Shown: positions 9,759 through 18,961, numbered from the stretch's first letter. The stretch: 64,000 bases of DNA from JAFDZV01 sp048594725 (GCA_048594725.1 JBMDXA010000115.1:62001-126000), one strand, 5' to 3'. Made by a program: numbers and translations. The notes: a model not told the origin generated them from the letters alone.

Positions 9759-12335
9759 ATGCGCCGCTTCTCTTTCGTTGGAACGATTCTCGTCATTCTC
9801 ACACTCCTGATCGGTCTTTCCTGGCTCGGGCTCCGCCTTATCGGCCGTTCGTTCGTCGGCGACGGCGAGCATAACGACGAGATAAGCGGGCTTGCCGCCG
9901 AGGCCACCATCACACGCGACCAGTACGGCATCCCCTATATCACCGCCGAATCGGAGGCCGATGCCTATACGGCGCTCGGGTACGCCCATGCGCAGGACAG
10001 GCTCTGGCAGATGGATGTGATGCGCCGCGCCGGCCAGGGACGGCTCGCGGAGATCTTCGGGCGGAATCTGGTGGGATACGATGCGCTCCTGAAAACCATC
10101 GGCTTCAACCGGGTGGCCGGCAATATCCTGAAGGGACTTCCCAAGAAGACCCGCGCCGCGCTGGATGCCTACTGCCGGGGGGTGAACGCCTATATCGAAT
10201 CGCACCAGGGACGCTACCCGATGGAGTTCGATGCGCTGGGCTATGTGCCGGAGGAATGGAAACCGGAACACTCGGTGCTTATCACCCGGCTGCTGGCCTG
10301 GGAGCTGAACACCTCCTTCTGGACCGATCTGGTCTACGGTGATATCGAGTCGCGGGTCGATTCGGTCCGCTTCAGCCAGATCCTCCCCTACTATCCGAGC
10401 GATGCGCCCACGCTGATCCCCGGAGGGCAGCGCCCGGAGCCGCTTCTGGAACAATTGAACGCCCCTCCTCCCCCCCCGCTGGACAGCACCCGCCGCGACA
10501 GCACGATGCGCGATTCGGCCTCGGCGCGCCCCCCCGGACGCGATACCGTGGCATCGATACGCGCGGGGGCCATGGACGAGGTGATGGCGATGGAGCAGCG
10601 GATGCGCGCGTTCCTGGGCATCAACGGCTCGCATGTGGGCTCCAACGCATGGGCCATCGCGGGCAACCGCACCGCAGGGGGCAAGGCCATGCTCGCGAAC
10701 GATCCCCATCTTGCCCACAGCGCCCCGAGCCGCTGGTATCAGACGGTGCTCTCCTACAAGCAGACCCGGATCGGCGGGGTTACCCTGCCGGGGGTGCCGT
10801 TCATCGTCATCGGCCGCAACAACGATATCGCCTGGGGAATCACCAGCCTGATGGCCGACGAGACCGATTTCTACGTGGAGCGGCTGGACAGCAGCAAGCG
10901 CAACACCATGCTCTACGACGACGCCTGGGTGAAGCTGGATCTGGTGCGCGACACGATACGGGTGAAGGACTCCGCCTCGGTGCCGCTGCTGATCCGCATC
11001 GGCAAGCACGGCCCCCTCATCTCCGACGTTCACCCGTTTGCGATGCGATCCGCCGGCAAGCCCAGGCCCGATACAACCGGCCTGCTCGCCACCTCGGCGG
11101 TGGCGATGCGCTGGCGCGGCAACGACGTCTCGCAGGAACTGGCCGCCTGGCATGGGATGAACACCGCCAGGAACCTCCAGGAGTTCACCTCCGCAGCACG
11201 GCTCGGGGGTATCCCCTCGCTTGCGCTGGTCTATGCCGATCGCCACGGCAACATCGCCCTGCTGCCGGTGGCGCGCGTTCCGGTTCGCGATGCGGCCCGC
11301 TCCAATCTCCCCAACCCCGGCTGGGACAGCCGCTACAACTGGAAGGGGACCGTGCCGATGGAGAAGCTCCCCTCGCAGGTGAACCCGAAAAGCGGATATG
11401 TGGCGAGCGCCAACAACAAGGTTTCCAACAGCCTCGGCTTTGCGATGGGAGATCTCTGGGAGGACCCCTCGCGCGCCTACCGGCTGGAATCGCTGTTGCA
11501 GGAAGGGAGCAACTTCAGCCTCACCGATTTCACCCAGATGCAGGGGGATGTGGTCTCCCCGCATATGCGCTATATGGTCGATTTCCTGTTGCGCGCCTTC
11601 CCCGACAGCACAAAGCAGGGCTCGGCGGTGCGCGAGGCGCTTGGCAGGCTCCGCAACTGGAACGGCGGCATGGTGGCCGATGCGCCGGAGGCGGCCATCA
11701 CCGCGCAGTGGCTTCAGCTTGTGATCGAGATGACCTATCGCGACGAGCTGGGCCCGGCGCTCTACCACAACTATGTGCACACGGCGCTGCTGCCGCTTCG
11801 CGCCATCCGCTACCACGCCATGATCGACAGCCGCTGGTTCGATGATGTGGGCACGCCGGGGCGCATCGAGGTACGCGACGATATTCTCCGCAAGGCGCTT
11901 GGCCGCGCGCTCGATTCGCTCCATCTGCGCTTCAACAGCTGGGATATCACCCGCTGGAACTACGGCGCCATGCATACGGTCACCTTCCCTCACCTCTTCG
12001 CCGACAACGAAAAGCTCAGGCCGATCGTCAATGTGGGGCCGTTCGAGCTGGGAGGAAGCAACACCACGCTCAACAACGGCGAATGGGATCTGAACGCCCC
12101 CTTTGCGGCGCGCCTGGGCCCGTCGATGCGGCAGATGGTGGATTTCGCCGACACTTCGGCATTCCTCCGAAGCGTCATCACTACCGGCGCAAGCGGCCAG
12201 CCGCTGAACCAGTTCTATAAGAATCAGTCGGTTCTCTGGATGAGCAATGGCTATCTTCTGCTGGGCACCTCCCCCCCGCAGGGGCAGTCGGTCACCTCGG
12301 TGACGCTGCTGGCGCCGAAGGAATCCGCGGAGTAG
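9759..12335 (+). CDS. Penicillin acylase family (Ntn-hydrolase, peptidase S45) protein
   Basis: An 858-residue amidase precursor expected to be exported and to cleave itself into alpha and beta subunits. I start at ATG 9759 because it places a membrane/signal segment (FSFVGTILVILTLLIGL) at the N terminus; no clear binding site precedes it. The alpha part has ITRDQYGIPYITAESEADAY and GYAHAQDRLWQMDVMRR, typical of the family. A Pro/Ser/Arg-rich linker (PPPPPLDSTRRDST) leads to NGSHVGSNAWAIAG, where Ser295 should be the N-terminal nucleophile of the beta subunit. ANDPHLAHSAPSRWYQ follows. Family members cleave penicillins, acyl-homoserine lactones or related amides; the substrate here is unknown. 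It may be linked to the upstream aminotransferase, though a 312-bp repeat-bearing gap separates them. Confidence 0.92.
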   Translation: MRRFSFVGTILVILTLLIGLSWLGLRLIGRSFVGDGEHNDEISGLAAEATITRDQYGIPYITAESEADAYTALGYAHAQDRLWQMDVMRRAGQGRLAEIFGRNLVGYDALLKTIGFNRVAGNILKGLPKKTRAALDAYCRGVNAYIESHQGRYPMEFDALGYVPEEWKPEHSVLITRLLAWELNTSFWTDLVYGDIESRVDSVRFSQILPYYPSDAPTLIPGGQRPEPLLEQLNAPPPPPLDSTRRDSTMRDSASARPPGRDTVASIRAGAMDEVMAMEQRMRAFLGINGSHVGSNAWAIAGNRTAGGKAMLANDPHLAHSAPSRWYQTVLSYKQTRIGGVTLPGVPFIVIGRNNDIAWGITSLMADETDFYVERLDSSKRNTMLYDDAWVKLDLVRDTIRVKDSASVPLLIRIGKHGPLISDVHPFAMRSAGKPRPDTTGLLATSAVAMRWRGNDVSQELAAWHGMNTARNLQEFTSAARLGGIPSLALVYADRHGNIALLPVARVPVRDAARSNLPNPGWDSRYNWKGTVPMEKLPSQVNPKSGYVASANNKVSNSLGFAMGDLWEDPSRAYRLESLLQEGSNFSLTDFTQMQGDVVSPHMRYMVDFLLRAFPDSTKQGSAVREALGRLRNWNGGMVADAPEAAITAQWLQLVIEMTYRDELGPALYHNYVHTALLPLRAIRYHAMIDSRWFDDVGTPGRIEVRDDILRKALGRALDSLHLRFNSWDITRWNYGAMHTVTFPHLFADNEKLRPIVNVGPFELGGSNTTLNNGEWDLNAPFAARLGPSMRQMVDFADTSAFLRSVITTGASGQPLNQFYKNQSVLWMSNGYLLLGTSPPQGQSVTSVTLLAPKESAE

Positions 12336-12394
12336 AAGCCGGAAGATCAAGGAGCCGGGGATCAGGAAGAAGGGTACTTGCAGTAGCGGTCTCC

Positions 12395-12429
12395 TCAATC
12401 GAAAATCCAAAATCGTAAATCGCAAATCG
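12395..12429 (+). repeat. AATCGAAAATC phrase repeat ending at the mnmA start codon
   Basis: A run of AATCGAAAATCCAAAATCG-like words ends exactly at the ATG of mnmA, so it forms the leader of that mRNA. The same words occur at 13724-13772, 16235-16271 and 25545-25584. Upstream, 12343-12372 carries another phrase (GATCAAGGAGCCGGGGATCA). Confidence 0.75.
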
Positions 12430-13527
12430 ATGAAGCCTCGTGTAGTCGTGGGAATGTCGGGAGGGCTTGATTCCTCCGTCGCAGCCGCCCTGCTGGTACA
12501 GCAGGGGTACGATGTGGTGGGCATTACGATAAAAACCTACCGCTACGAGGATGTGGGGGGCAATGTGGGGAGCGATACGAGCTGCTGCTCGCTGGATGGC
12601 ATCAACGATGCGCGGCGGGTTGCGATGGGGCTGGGCATCCCTCATTATGTCTATGATTTCACCGAGCGCTTCGGCAACGATGTGATCGATTATTTCGTGG
12701 ATGCCTATCTGGCCGGCGATACGCCGAACCCGTGCGTGATGTGCAACCGCACCATCAAGTGGGCCGAGATGCTCCGCCGCGCCGAGGCGCTGGGAGCCGA
12801 TTACATCGCCACCGGACATTACGCCAGGGTCCGCCGCGACCCGCAGAGCGATCGCCTGGTCCTCAGCCGGGGACTCGACCCCAGCAAGGATCAGTCGTAC
12901 GCGCTCTGGGCGCTGACGCAGGAATCGCTCGCGCGCACCATCTTCCCGCTGGCGGAACTGACCAAGCCGGAATCGCGCGAGATCGCCGTGCGGCTGGGGC
13001 TGGCCGTGGCCGGAAAGCGGGAATCGTACGAGATCTGCTTCATCCCGGACAACGATTACAACAGGTTCCTCAAGGAGAATGTGGAAGGGCTGGAAGAGCG
13101 CGTGGCCGGCGGTGAGATCGTCAAGGATGGGGAGGTGATCGGCCATCACAACGGCTATCCCTTCTACACGATCGGCCAGCGCAAGGGGCTGGGCCTCTCC
13201 TCTCCCGATCCACTGTACGTTATCAACATCGACGCCGCCACCAACCGCGTGGAGGTGGGCGATGGGGACGCGCTGCTGCATCGCGGGCTGCGCGCCGAGC
13301 GGGCCAACATGATAAAGTACGCCAGCATCCCGGAGCCGATGCGCCTGACGGCCAAGATCCGCTACAAGGACGACGGCGCCTCCTGCCTCTGCCGGACGCT
13401 GGAGGATGGCACTCTGGAGCTGGTGTTCGATGAGCCGCGCCGCGCCATCACGCGGGGACAGTCGGTGGTGATCTACGAAGGGGATGATGTGGTGGCCGGA
13501 GGTGTGATACGGGAGTGGTTCGATTGA
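12430..13527 (+). CDS. mnmA: tRNA-specific 2-thiouridylase
   Basis: MnmA activates U34 of tRNA Lys, Glu and Gln with ATP and inserts sulfur passed along a relay, giving s2U34. The 365-residue protein starts MKPRVVVGMSGGLDSSVAAA; SGGLDSS is the PP-loop. NPCVMCNR gives nucleophile Cys102 and SYEICFIPDNDYNRFL gives Cys203, equivalent to the catalytic pair Cys102/Cys199 of the E. coli enzyme. GQRKGLGLS and the C-terminal beta-barrel region are present, so the protein is complete. There is no Shine-Dalgarno: the ATG sits directly at the end of an AT-rich dispersed repeat. It may be expressed with the acylase gene 94 bp upstream. Confidence 0.97.
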   Translation: MKPRVVVGMSGGLDSSVAAALLVQQGYDVVGITIKTYRYEDVGGNVGSDTSCCSLDGINDARRVAMGLGIPHYVYDFTERFGNDVIDYFVDAYLAGDTPNPCVMCNRTIKWAEMLRRAEALGADYIATGHYARVRRDPQSDRLVLSRGLDPSKDQSYALWALTQESLARTIFPLAELTKPESREIAVRLGLAVAGKRESYEICFIPDNDYNRFLKENVEGLEERVAGGEIVKDGEVIGHHNGYPFYTIGQRKGLGLSSPDPLYVINIDAATNRVEVGDGDALLHRGLRAERANMIKYASIPEPMRLTAKIRYKDDGASCLCRTLEDGTLELVFDEPRRAITRGQSVVIYEGDDVVAGGVIREWFD

Positions 13528-13582
13528 GGCAGCGGACAAGTGACTATGGGCCACGGATATTCTCTCCCCAATCGTACATCCG

Positions 13583-13738
13583 AAGGCAGCTATATACTCC
13601 AGTGAACCTGATTAGGCAATCCCGGAAGAATCTACGGGAAGCCGCGAAGGCGCAAAGAAGAGGTCTTTCTTTGCGCCTTCGCGGCTTTGCGTGATGCATC
13701 TGGCATGGTTGGGTCTATCAGATATAATCGCAAATCCG
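13583..13738. repeat. 150-bp dispersed repeat with hairpin (copy 3, full length)
   Basis: This matches the copy at 3980-4134 over its whole length: GGCAGCTATATACTCCAGTG, CCCGGAAGAA, a hairpin with GAAGCCGCGAAGGCGCAAAG arms, then GATGCATCTGGCATGGTTG and CTATCAGATATAATCG. Like that copy it lies between convergent genes (mnmA and the HprK-like gene). Confidence 0.85.
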
Positions 13739-13772
13739 AGATCGAAAATCGTCAATCGAAAATCGTCGATCG
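13724..13772. repeat. AATCGAAAATC phrase repeat overlapping a gene 3' end
   Basis: Words such as GATCGAAAATCGTCAATCG run from the end of the hairpin repeat into the last codons and stop of the HprK-like gene, whose final residues IFD are encoded by the repeat. It is the same family as 12395-12429. Confidence 0.7.
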
Positions 13773-14642
13773 CCCTTCATCCCCTTCCACCAGCGTTACC
13801 ACGCGGCTCAGGTGATCCAGCGAGAGAGGGCGTTTCAGGCGCCGTACCGGGATGCGGGCGGCAAGACGGGCGCATTGCAGGAAATGGCGGCGGCGATCGC
13901 CAAGTTCATCCACCAGGATGGCGCAGTAGGAATGCCGCGCAAGCTCCACCAGCGCCTCGTTCGGTCCCAGCGGCTCTATCGCCTCATCCCCCTCCTCCAG
14001 CACATACAGGCAGGCCAGCGGGAGAGTTGATGGAAGATGCCGCTCGAACGCCAGCAGATGCTTCTGCTTTACCGAAGCGATCTTCGGCAGATGATCCGGA
14101 TCGGCACCGATCGCCCGGGCCGACTCCGGCCAGAGCTTGATCTGCGGGCTGCCGGCGTGCACCAGCACCCGCTCCCCCTCCTCGGCGATCGAGAGAAGAT
14201 CATCGCTGACGATGGCATGCCCCGCGCGCATGAACGCCGCCGCCGTGGTCGATTTTCCCTGCCCCGAGTTTCCGATAAAGCCCACGGCTCTGCCGCCGAT
14301 CTCCACGCCGCTCCCATGAATCACGAGCCGTCCCCGCTGGTGCATCGCCAGGGCGATGAACGGCCCTATCAGAAGATTGCTCACCGCACCTTCCCCCCCG
14401 GCTCCCTCCGGCTGTACCGTGATCTCGCCGGCCCGTATGCGCGCGCGGCAGATCCCCCGCCAGACGTAATGGATATCATCCCCCGCCAGACCGTAATACC
14501 CGTTGCTCCTGATCGCCTCCGGCGGCGCCAGCTCCACCGTCCCGTAACGGATCATCAGGTCGGGCACCCCCTCCCCCGGCTCCATTCCCGGCAGCTCCAT
14601 CTCCGAACCCACCACCAGCCCGTATGCAGAATAGATAAACAT
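13752..14642 (-). CDS. HPr kinase-like (HprK-fold) serine kinase
   Basis: A 296-residue protein with P-loop GNSGQGKST (124-132) and a following SDD (146-148), the arrangement of HPr kinase/phosphorylase and its relatives. The N terminus, MFIYSAYGLVVGSEMELPG, and a substrate-like beta region precede it. The K-loop found in true HprK (a GxGxxGxGE-like motif acting on HPr Ser46) is not evident, so this is probably one of the many HprK-like proteins of unknown target. Some relatives occur in lasso-peptide loci, but no precursor, B protein or asparagine synthase is seen nearby. The last three codons and stop lie in a dispersed repeat. The kinase fold is firm; the role is unknown. Confidence 0.82.
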   Translation of the reverse strand: MFIYSAYGLVVGSEMELPGMEPGEGVPDLMIRYGTVELAPPEAIRSNGYYGLAGDDIHYVWRGICRARIRAGEITVQPEGAGGEGAVSNLLIGPFIALAMHQRGRLVIHGSGVEIGGRAVGFIGNSGQGKSTTAAAFMRAGHAIVSDDLLSIAEEGERVLVHAGSPQIKLWPESARAIGADPDHLPKIASVKQKHLLAFERHLPSTLPLACLYVLEEGDEAIEPLGPNEALVELARHSYCAILVDELGDRRRHFLQCARLAARIPVRRLKRPLSLDHLSRVVTLVEGDEGRSTIFD

Positions 14643-14920
14643 GATCCGGGAAGTTACGGGGAGTTGGGGATTGGTACTATCCGGAGCGTAATTATCAGCC
14701 TCTGGGAAGAAGCCATTGCGATGAGATGCACTCTCGATCAGGCCGGCATCCGGGCCGCCGAAGACGGGCTACGGCCGCCGAACGGAACTGCGCGACAACG
14801 GAGCCCGGGAGAATATCAGATTTCTTTCTCGTACGTACTTCAGAACTATTTTATCTTTGTGGTTCTGCAAGCGGCTCTGGCTCAGAGTCCGCGCGATAAC
14901 TACCAAAAAGAGATGGGCGC
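14643..14920. other. Divergent intergenic region with repeat fragment
   Basis: 278 bp between the HprK-like gene (minus) and the MoxR gene (plus). A fragment of the GTAGTTCGGCTCCG repeat family lies at about 14758-14810 (CGAACGGAACTGCGCGACAA). No clear promoter was identified. Confidence 0.4.
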
Positions 14921-16234
14921 ATGAGGCCGGTACCAGCTACCTTCAATGTTCAGCAGGCGATCCTCGATCTGCAGGACGCCATCGACTTCGTCAACAGCCG
15001 CGTTATCAATCGTACCGACGTCGTAGAACAGATCTTCTGCGCGCTCCTGACGGCCGAGCATGCGCTGATACAGAGCCGCACCGGCGTGGGCAAGTCTCTG
15101 CTGACCGAACAGGTCTTCATGATGTTCAAGGGGGCGCGCTACTTCAAGGTGCAGGCCTCCAAGGAGCAGCAGCCGGATACCTACTTCGGCGGCCTCAATG
15201 TGGAGGAGCTGAAACAGGGGCGTATCATCCACAACACCGAGGGCTCGCTGGTGGAGAGCGAGTTCGGATTCATCGACGAGATCTTCGACGCCAACGATTT
15301 CACGCTCCGCGCCCTGCTGTCGCTGCTGAACGAGCGCGAGCTGATCCTGGGCGTGCAGCGCAGGCAGGCAGCCATCCACACCGTTATCGCCGCGACAAAT
15401 TACCTTCGTATCAGCGAGATCACCGAGGCACTGCTGGACCGCTTCACCTACCAGTCGGTGGTGTTCCCGGACAAGGACCCGTACGTGCAGTACCGGATCG
15501 CCGAGCAGTACCTGCGGCATGGCGGCTCCCCGGCCCCCTCGCCGAAACAGATCGAGTACGAGACGCTCCGCGAGGTCACCCGCATCTGCTCCGGCAGCAG
15601 CAGCGTGATGGAGATCGGCGTGCCGCCGGAAGTGGTCTACTACAGCAACCTCGTGGTACGCTACTACGAGGAGCTTCGCAACCGGCAGATGAGCCAGAGC
15701 GGCGGGCACTCCTATGTGCAGGATTTCTATATCTCCCCCCGCAAACAGATGAAGGCGTTCGATCTGCTCCGCGCCATCGCGTTCATGCATGGACGTGGAA
15801 CCGTCACGATGGCCGATGTGGACAAGCTCTATGTCCTGTTCACCACCGTGGGGATGGACGAGGAGCGGGCCACCTGGACGAAGGCCACCTCCGCGCTGAG
15901 CCATCAGTTCAGCGCCAGCAACGCCATGGAGCAGCTTCGCACGCTCCTGGATTTCCGCACCCTTCTGGACCAGATCAAGATCAACCCCGATCTGCTCCAG
16001 GCGCCCATCACATCGATCGATCATCTGCCGATCAAGCGCACGCTCCGCGAATGGGCGCGCGAGACGCTGGGGCTGAACGATGTCAATGTGGAGCACAACC
16101 GCCGCCTTATCACCGAGTTCCTGGAACGATTCCAGCCGGTGACCGACGAGGTGCGCGATCTCCGCACCCAGCTGCAGCGCGATGCCCATATGATCTTCCA
16201 CGTGCGCAATACCGTGGAGACACCGCTGCATTGA
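14921..16234 (+). CDS. MoxR-family AAA+ ATPase
   Basis: A 437-residue AAA+ ATPase of the MoxR/RavA group, which usually works with a VWA-domain partner as a chaperone or metal-cofactor inserter. The P-loop is SRTGVGKSL (52-60), an unusual form of the MoxR GPPGxAKT motif. Walker B is FGFIDEIFDAN (115-125) and AATNY (158-162) is sensor 1. RALLSLLNERELILG is the MoxR-like segment after Walker B. The C-terminal third is helical and charged. ATG 14921 follows AAAAAGAGATGGGCGC. The next gene, 280 bp downstream on the same strand, encodes the expected VWA partner. The target is unknown. Confidence 0.9.
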   Translation: MRPVPATFNVQQAILDLQDAIDFVNSRVINRTDVVEQIFCALLTAEHALIQSRTGVGKSLLTEQVFMMFKGARYFKVQASKEQQPDTYFGGLNVEELKQGRIIHNTEGSLVESEFGFIDEIFDANDFTLRALLSLLNERELILGVQRRQAAIHTVIAATNYLRISEITEALLDRFTYQSVVFPDKDPYVQYRIAEQYLRHGGSPAPSPKQIEYETLREVTRICSGSSSVMEIGVPPEVVYYSNLVVRYYEELRNRQMSQSGGHSYVQDFYISPRKQMKAFDLLRAIAFMHGRGTVTMADVDKLYVLFTTVGMDEERATWTKATSALSHQFSASNAMEQLRTLLDFRTLLDQIKINPDLLQAPITSIDHLPIKRTLREWARETLGLNDVNVEHNRRLITEFLERFQPVTDEVRDLRTQLQRDAHMIFHVRNTVETPLH

Positions 16235-16271
16235 TCCGATTTTCGATTTGCGATTTTGGATTTTCGATTGA
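16235..16271. repeat. AATCGAAAATC phrase repeat (inverse orientation) after the MoxR gene
   Basis: TTTTCGATTTGCGATTTTGG and TTTTCGATTGAG follow the MoxR stop codon at once. These are the reverse complement of the wording at 12395-12429. Confidence 0.75.
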
Positions 16272-16329
16272 GGGGAACGCGTCCGTGGTGCGTAGTCCGT
16301 GGTACATGTTATGCCATAAACAACGACGA

Positions 16330-16422
16330 CGGACGACTGACAGCGGGCGAAGCCCGCGAACGGACGACTGACAGCGGGTGAAGCCCGCGTACGGACCACT
16401 GACAGCGGGCGAAGCCCGCGTA
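16330..16422 (+). repeat. Three tandem 31-bp units, each with a GCGGGCGAAGCCCGC hairpin
   Basis: Units at 16330-16360, 16361-16391 and 16392-16422 share CGGAC(G/C)ACTGACAGCGGG then GAAGCCCGCG. Each can fold GCGGGC/GCCCGC around a small loop. Related wording is at 30549-30625 and 30980-31016. No spacers separate the units, so this is not CRISPR. A different phrase, CTAAGAACTAAGCACTAAG, follows at 16484-16506, just before the VWA gene. Confidence 0.85.
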
Positions 16423-16513
16423 CGGACTACCGACCAGGAATTACTAACTCCAGCCGCCGCACGCGGCGGACTAAAAACCAAGCTCTAAGAACTAAGCACT
16501 AAGTACTCCCCGA

Positions 16514-18043
16514 ATGAAGCATCAGGTGCTGGCACATAGCTCGTTCTTCGAGCATATGGAGGAATTCGGGTACCTGCGTGGCCTGGAGGAGATGCTCCCG
16601 GAGGACTTCACGGCGGTCTTCGAGATAGCGCGCGTGCTGGAAGATCCCGACTCCTCCCTGTTCCGCTCCATCGCCGAGGCGATGACCGTCACCCGGCAGG
16701 AACAGCAGGAGGAGAAGCCGAAGAACTCGCGCGAGTGGCAGCCGAACCGCAACGTCACCCACAGCGAGGAGTACGAGGCGGCGCTGATGGGGAGCTTCAG
16801 CGATATCAAACGGCTCTTCCCCCACCAGTACCTTCTGCCGGACGAGATCTTCTACCAGAAGCTCGCCCAGCGATCGCTCTGGATCAACGTCCCGCGCACG
16901 CCGGTGGTGATCCCGTTCAAATCATCCGGCTCGGAATATTCCCCGAACAACTTCAAGCAGAAGGTCTATCTGCTGCTGGACACCTCCACCTCCATGAACT
17001 CCCACCACAGAATGCAGATGGCAAAGGCTGTGGTGTATGTCTTCCTGAAACGGAACCTGAAGGAGCTGGGGCATATCTATCTGCGCACGTTCGATACCGA
17101 TCTGGGACCGCTCCAGATCGCCGATAACTACAGCGCGCTCCGCAACCTGATCCAGTATACGATGCGCCTGAACAGGCTCGGCAACGGTACGGTGATGGAA
17201 AAGGCGCTCCTTCAGGCGGCCGAGGATATCCGCGCGCACGCCTTCCTCTCCGGCGCCGAGGTCCTGATGGTGACCGACGGCGCCTGCCACCTGGATGTGG
17301 ACAGGATCAGGGCCGCGCTCGGAGATACGATCAGGATCAATACCATCAAGATCGGCAACGCCGAGATCTTCGCCGATGAGAAGCTGCTGCGCGATATGGC
17401 CTCGCGAAGCTCCTCGGCCGACGGACGCAATCTCTCCCGGCTGGAGGAGGAACTGCGGCGCGCGAAGATGGATCTCGACCATGCCTCCACCGATCACGAT
17501 CGCAACCGCATCCGCTCGCTGATAGGCTCCATCAACGACCGCGCCGAAAAGATCCGGCATACCATCGTCGGGAAACTGCAACGCAGCTACGGCCGCGAGA
17601 TCGAATCGCTCTCGTCGGTCTTCGTCAATATCGACGACATCTCCGCCGATGCGCTCTTCACGCTCCGCCAGACGGAGATCGACGAGATACGGGAGCTGCT
17701 TGCGGAGGTGGAGAATGATTTCCAGGATGGGATCGATGCCGACGCGCTGCGCGAGGCGGCGCTGCTGTACGAACATGTGCAGATGCTGCTGAAATCAGGG
17801 GGCGAGGCCGAGCAGATGGCGCAGCTGGAGGATATCTCGCGGCGGCTGAACGAGCTGCTGAAGGATGTTCTGGAAACCTCCGACCAGATCGATTCGGCGG
17901 TGCAGAACCTTTCCCGCTCCGATGTCCGCGATCTGCATATGATGCTCCATATCCGCTCCTCCGGCGGCAACTCCCTGCTGAAGATGCTCCTGGCCGTGCT
18001 CCGCCGGTCGGTACGGCGGCTGTTCGGAGAGGGAAAAAGATAA
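16514..18043 (+). CDS. VWA-domain protein, partner of the MoxR ATPase
   Basis: A 509-residue protein with a von Willebrand factor A domain. The MIDAS motif is DTSTS (156-160, in YLLLDTSTSMNSHH), with a later MIDAS aspartate in VTDGACHLD. About 150 residues precede the domain and a long charged helical region follows (LSRLEEELRRAKMDLDHAST; EEISRR-type repeats), likely coiled coil. MoxR-VWA pairs act together in the cytoplasm on maturation of enzymes or complexes; the client here is unknown. The start at 16514 lies 7 nt after an ACTAAG phrase repeat and has no good binding site. It ends with a short GC hairpin, CCCCGG/CCGGGG, at 18044-18059. Confidence 0.88.
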   Translation: MKHQVLAHSSFFEHMEEFGYLRGLEEMLPEDFTAVFEIARVLEDPDSSLFRSIAEAMTVTRQEQQEEKPKNSREWQPNRNVTHSEEYEAALMGSFSDIKRLFPHQYLLPDEIFYQKLAQRSLWINVPRTPVVIPFKSSGSEYSPNNFKQKVYLLLDTSTSMNSHHRMQMAKAVVYVFLKRNLKELGHIYLRTFDTDLGPLQIADNYSALRNLIQYTMRLNRLGNGTVMEKALLQAAEDIRAHAFLSGAEVLMVTDGACHLDVDRIRAALGDTIRINTIKIGNAEIFADEKLLRDMASRSSSADGRNLSRLEEELRRAKMDLDHASTDHDRNRIRSLIGSINDRAEKIRHTIVGKLQRSYGREIESLSSVFVNIDDISADALFTLRQTEIDEIRELLAEVENDFQDGIDADALREAALLYEHVQMLLKSGGEAEQMAQLEDISRRLNELLKDVLETSDQIDSAVQNLSRSDVRDLHMMLHIRSSGGNSLLKMLLAVLRRSVRRLFGEGKR

Positions 18044-18103
18044 CCCCGGAAAGCCGGGGAAGGATTCGGAACCATCTCCACACTCGCTCGGCTCTCTTTA
18101 CTG

Positions 18104-18961
18104 CTACCGGCTCTTCGAACACGTTATCCTGTACTGGAACACCGTGAACGGCTTGAAGAGCCCGAAGCTGAGGATGGTGGCGAGTTTGAAGATCGCGCTC
18201 TGGCTTCTATTGGTCTCCACCTTCTCCACGGTGAACCCGGTCTCCCGGAACATCTTCAGCATGGTATGGAGCGTGAAGAAGCGGAGATGGGTTTTATCCA
18301 GCACGCCATGCTCCTCGTATTCGAACCGGTTGCGCATGATCTTGAGCACCGGGACGATATGCTGGATGTTGGGGATGCTCGCCAGCAGCACACCGTCGTT
18401 GCTCAGATAGCGGCGCAGCATACCCAGCACGCTCCAGGGATCGCGCAGGTGCTCCAGAACATCGGCGCAGATGATGCAGTCGAAATATCCCTCCGGGTAC
18501 TCCAGAGCATCCATCGCCTCGATATCCCCCACGATCAGATGATCCACCCTCGGCGCGGCAACCGCCGCCGCCGATTCGAACGGCTCTATCCCTACCGTCT
18601 CCTGCAATCCCAGGGTCTTCTTGGCATGCTCCAGCGTGGCGCCGGTGCTGCACCCCACCTCCAGCACGCGCCGGGTTCCGGTCGGGATCATCGCTATCAC
18701 ATCGTGGCGCACCTGCTCGTAGTACGAAACATCCTTGCTCTGGTAGTATTCTTCGGTGTTCATCTGTGCCTGGATATCGGGACGGGAGAGTTTCGGGCGG
18801 GAGCGCACGATACGCCGGCCGGGGCTCTCAGAGAGTATGGAGGAACCTGTAAGATCATCACGGCGCACCACCTGTACAACCTCTTTCTTTCCTTCCGCTT
18901 CTCCGCCCGAGGTCAGCTCGTACGGCGAAGAGGACCGGAGATACTCCAATGTATCCATCAT
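18104..18961 (-). CDS. Class I SAM-dependent methyltransferase
   Basis: A 285-residue protein with motif I VLEVGCSTGATLEHA, an acidic binding residue in VGIEPFESA, VGDIEAMDALEYPEGYFDCI, and ADVLEHLRDPWSVLGMLRRY, all typical of methyltransferase family 11/23 enzymes. LLASIPNIQH and HLRFFTLHTMLKMFRETGF continue the fold. Such enzymes are often found in glycan or envelope loci. The first 66 residues (Ser/Arg-rich) have no match to the fold, so translation may begin at ATG 18763 (MNTEEYYQSKDVSYYEQ). Neither start has a clear binding site. The substrate is unknown. Confidence 0.85.
   Translation of the reverse strand: MMDTLEYLRSSSPYELTSGGEAEGKKEVVQVVRRDDLTGSSILSESPGRRIVRSRPKLSRPDIQAQMNTEEYYQSKDVSYYEQVRHDVIAMIPTGTRRVLEVGCSTGATLEHAKKTLGLQETVGIEPFESAAAVAAPRVDHLIVGDIEAMDALEYPEGYFDCIICADVLEHLRDPWSVLGMLRRYLSNDGVLLASIPNIQHIVPVLKIMRNRFEYEEHGVLDKTHLRFFTLHTMLKMFRETGFTVEKVETNRSQSAIFKLATILSFGLFKPFTVFQYRITCSKSR

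Noticed and set aside
8847..12524. Minus-strand open frame of about 1200 codons opposite the aminotransferase and acylase genes
   Set aside because: It is antisense to three clear plus-strand genes, crosses their borders and has no recognisable domain.
13752..14642. Lasso-peptide cluster around the HprK-like kinase
   Set aside because: No precursor, leader-binding or protease, or asparagine-synthase-like cyclase gene is present.
14900..16399. Minus-strand open frame of about 500 codons opposite the MoxR gene
   Set aside because: It lacks domains and covers intergenic repeats; the plus-strand AAA+ gene is certain.
16330..16422. Possible short CRISPR array
   Set aside because: The units are contiguous with no unique spacers, and no cas genes are near.
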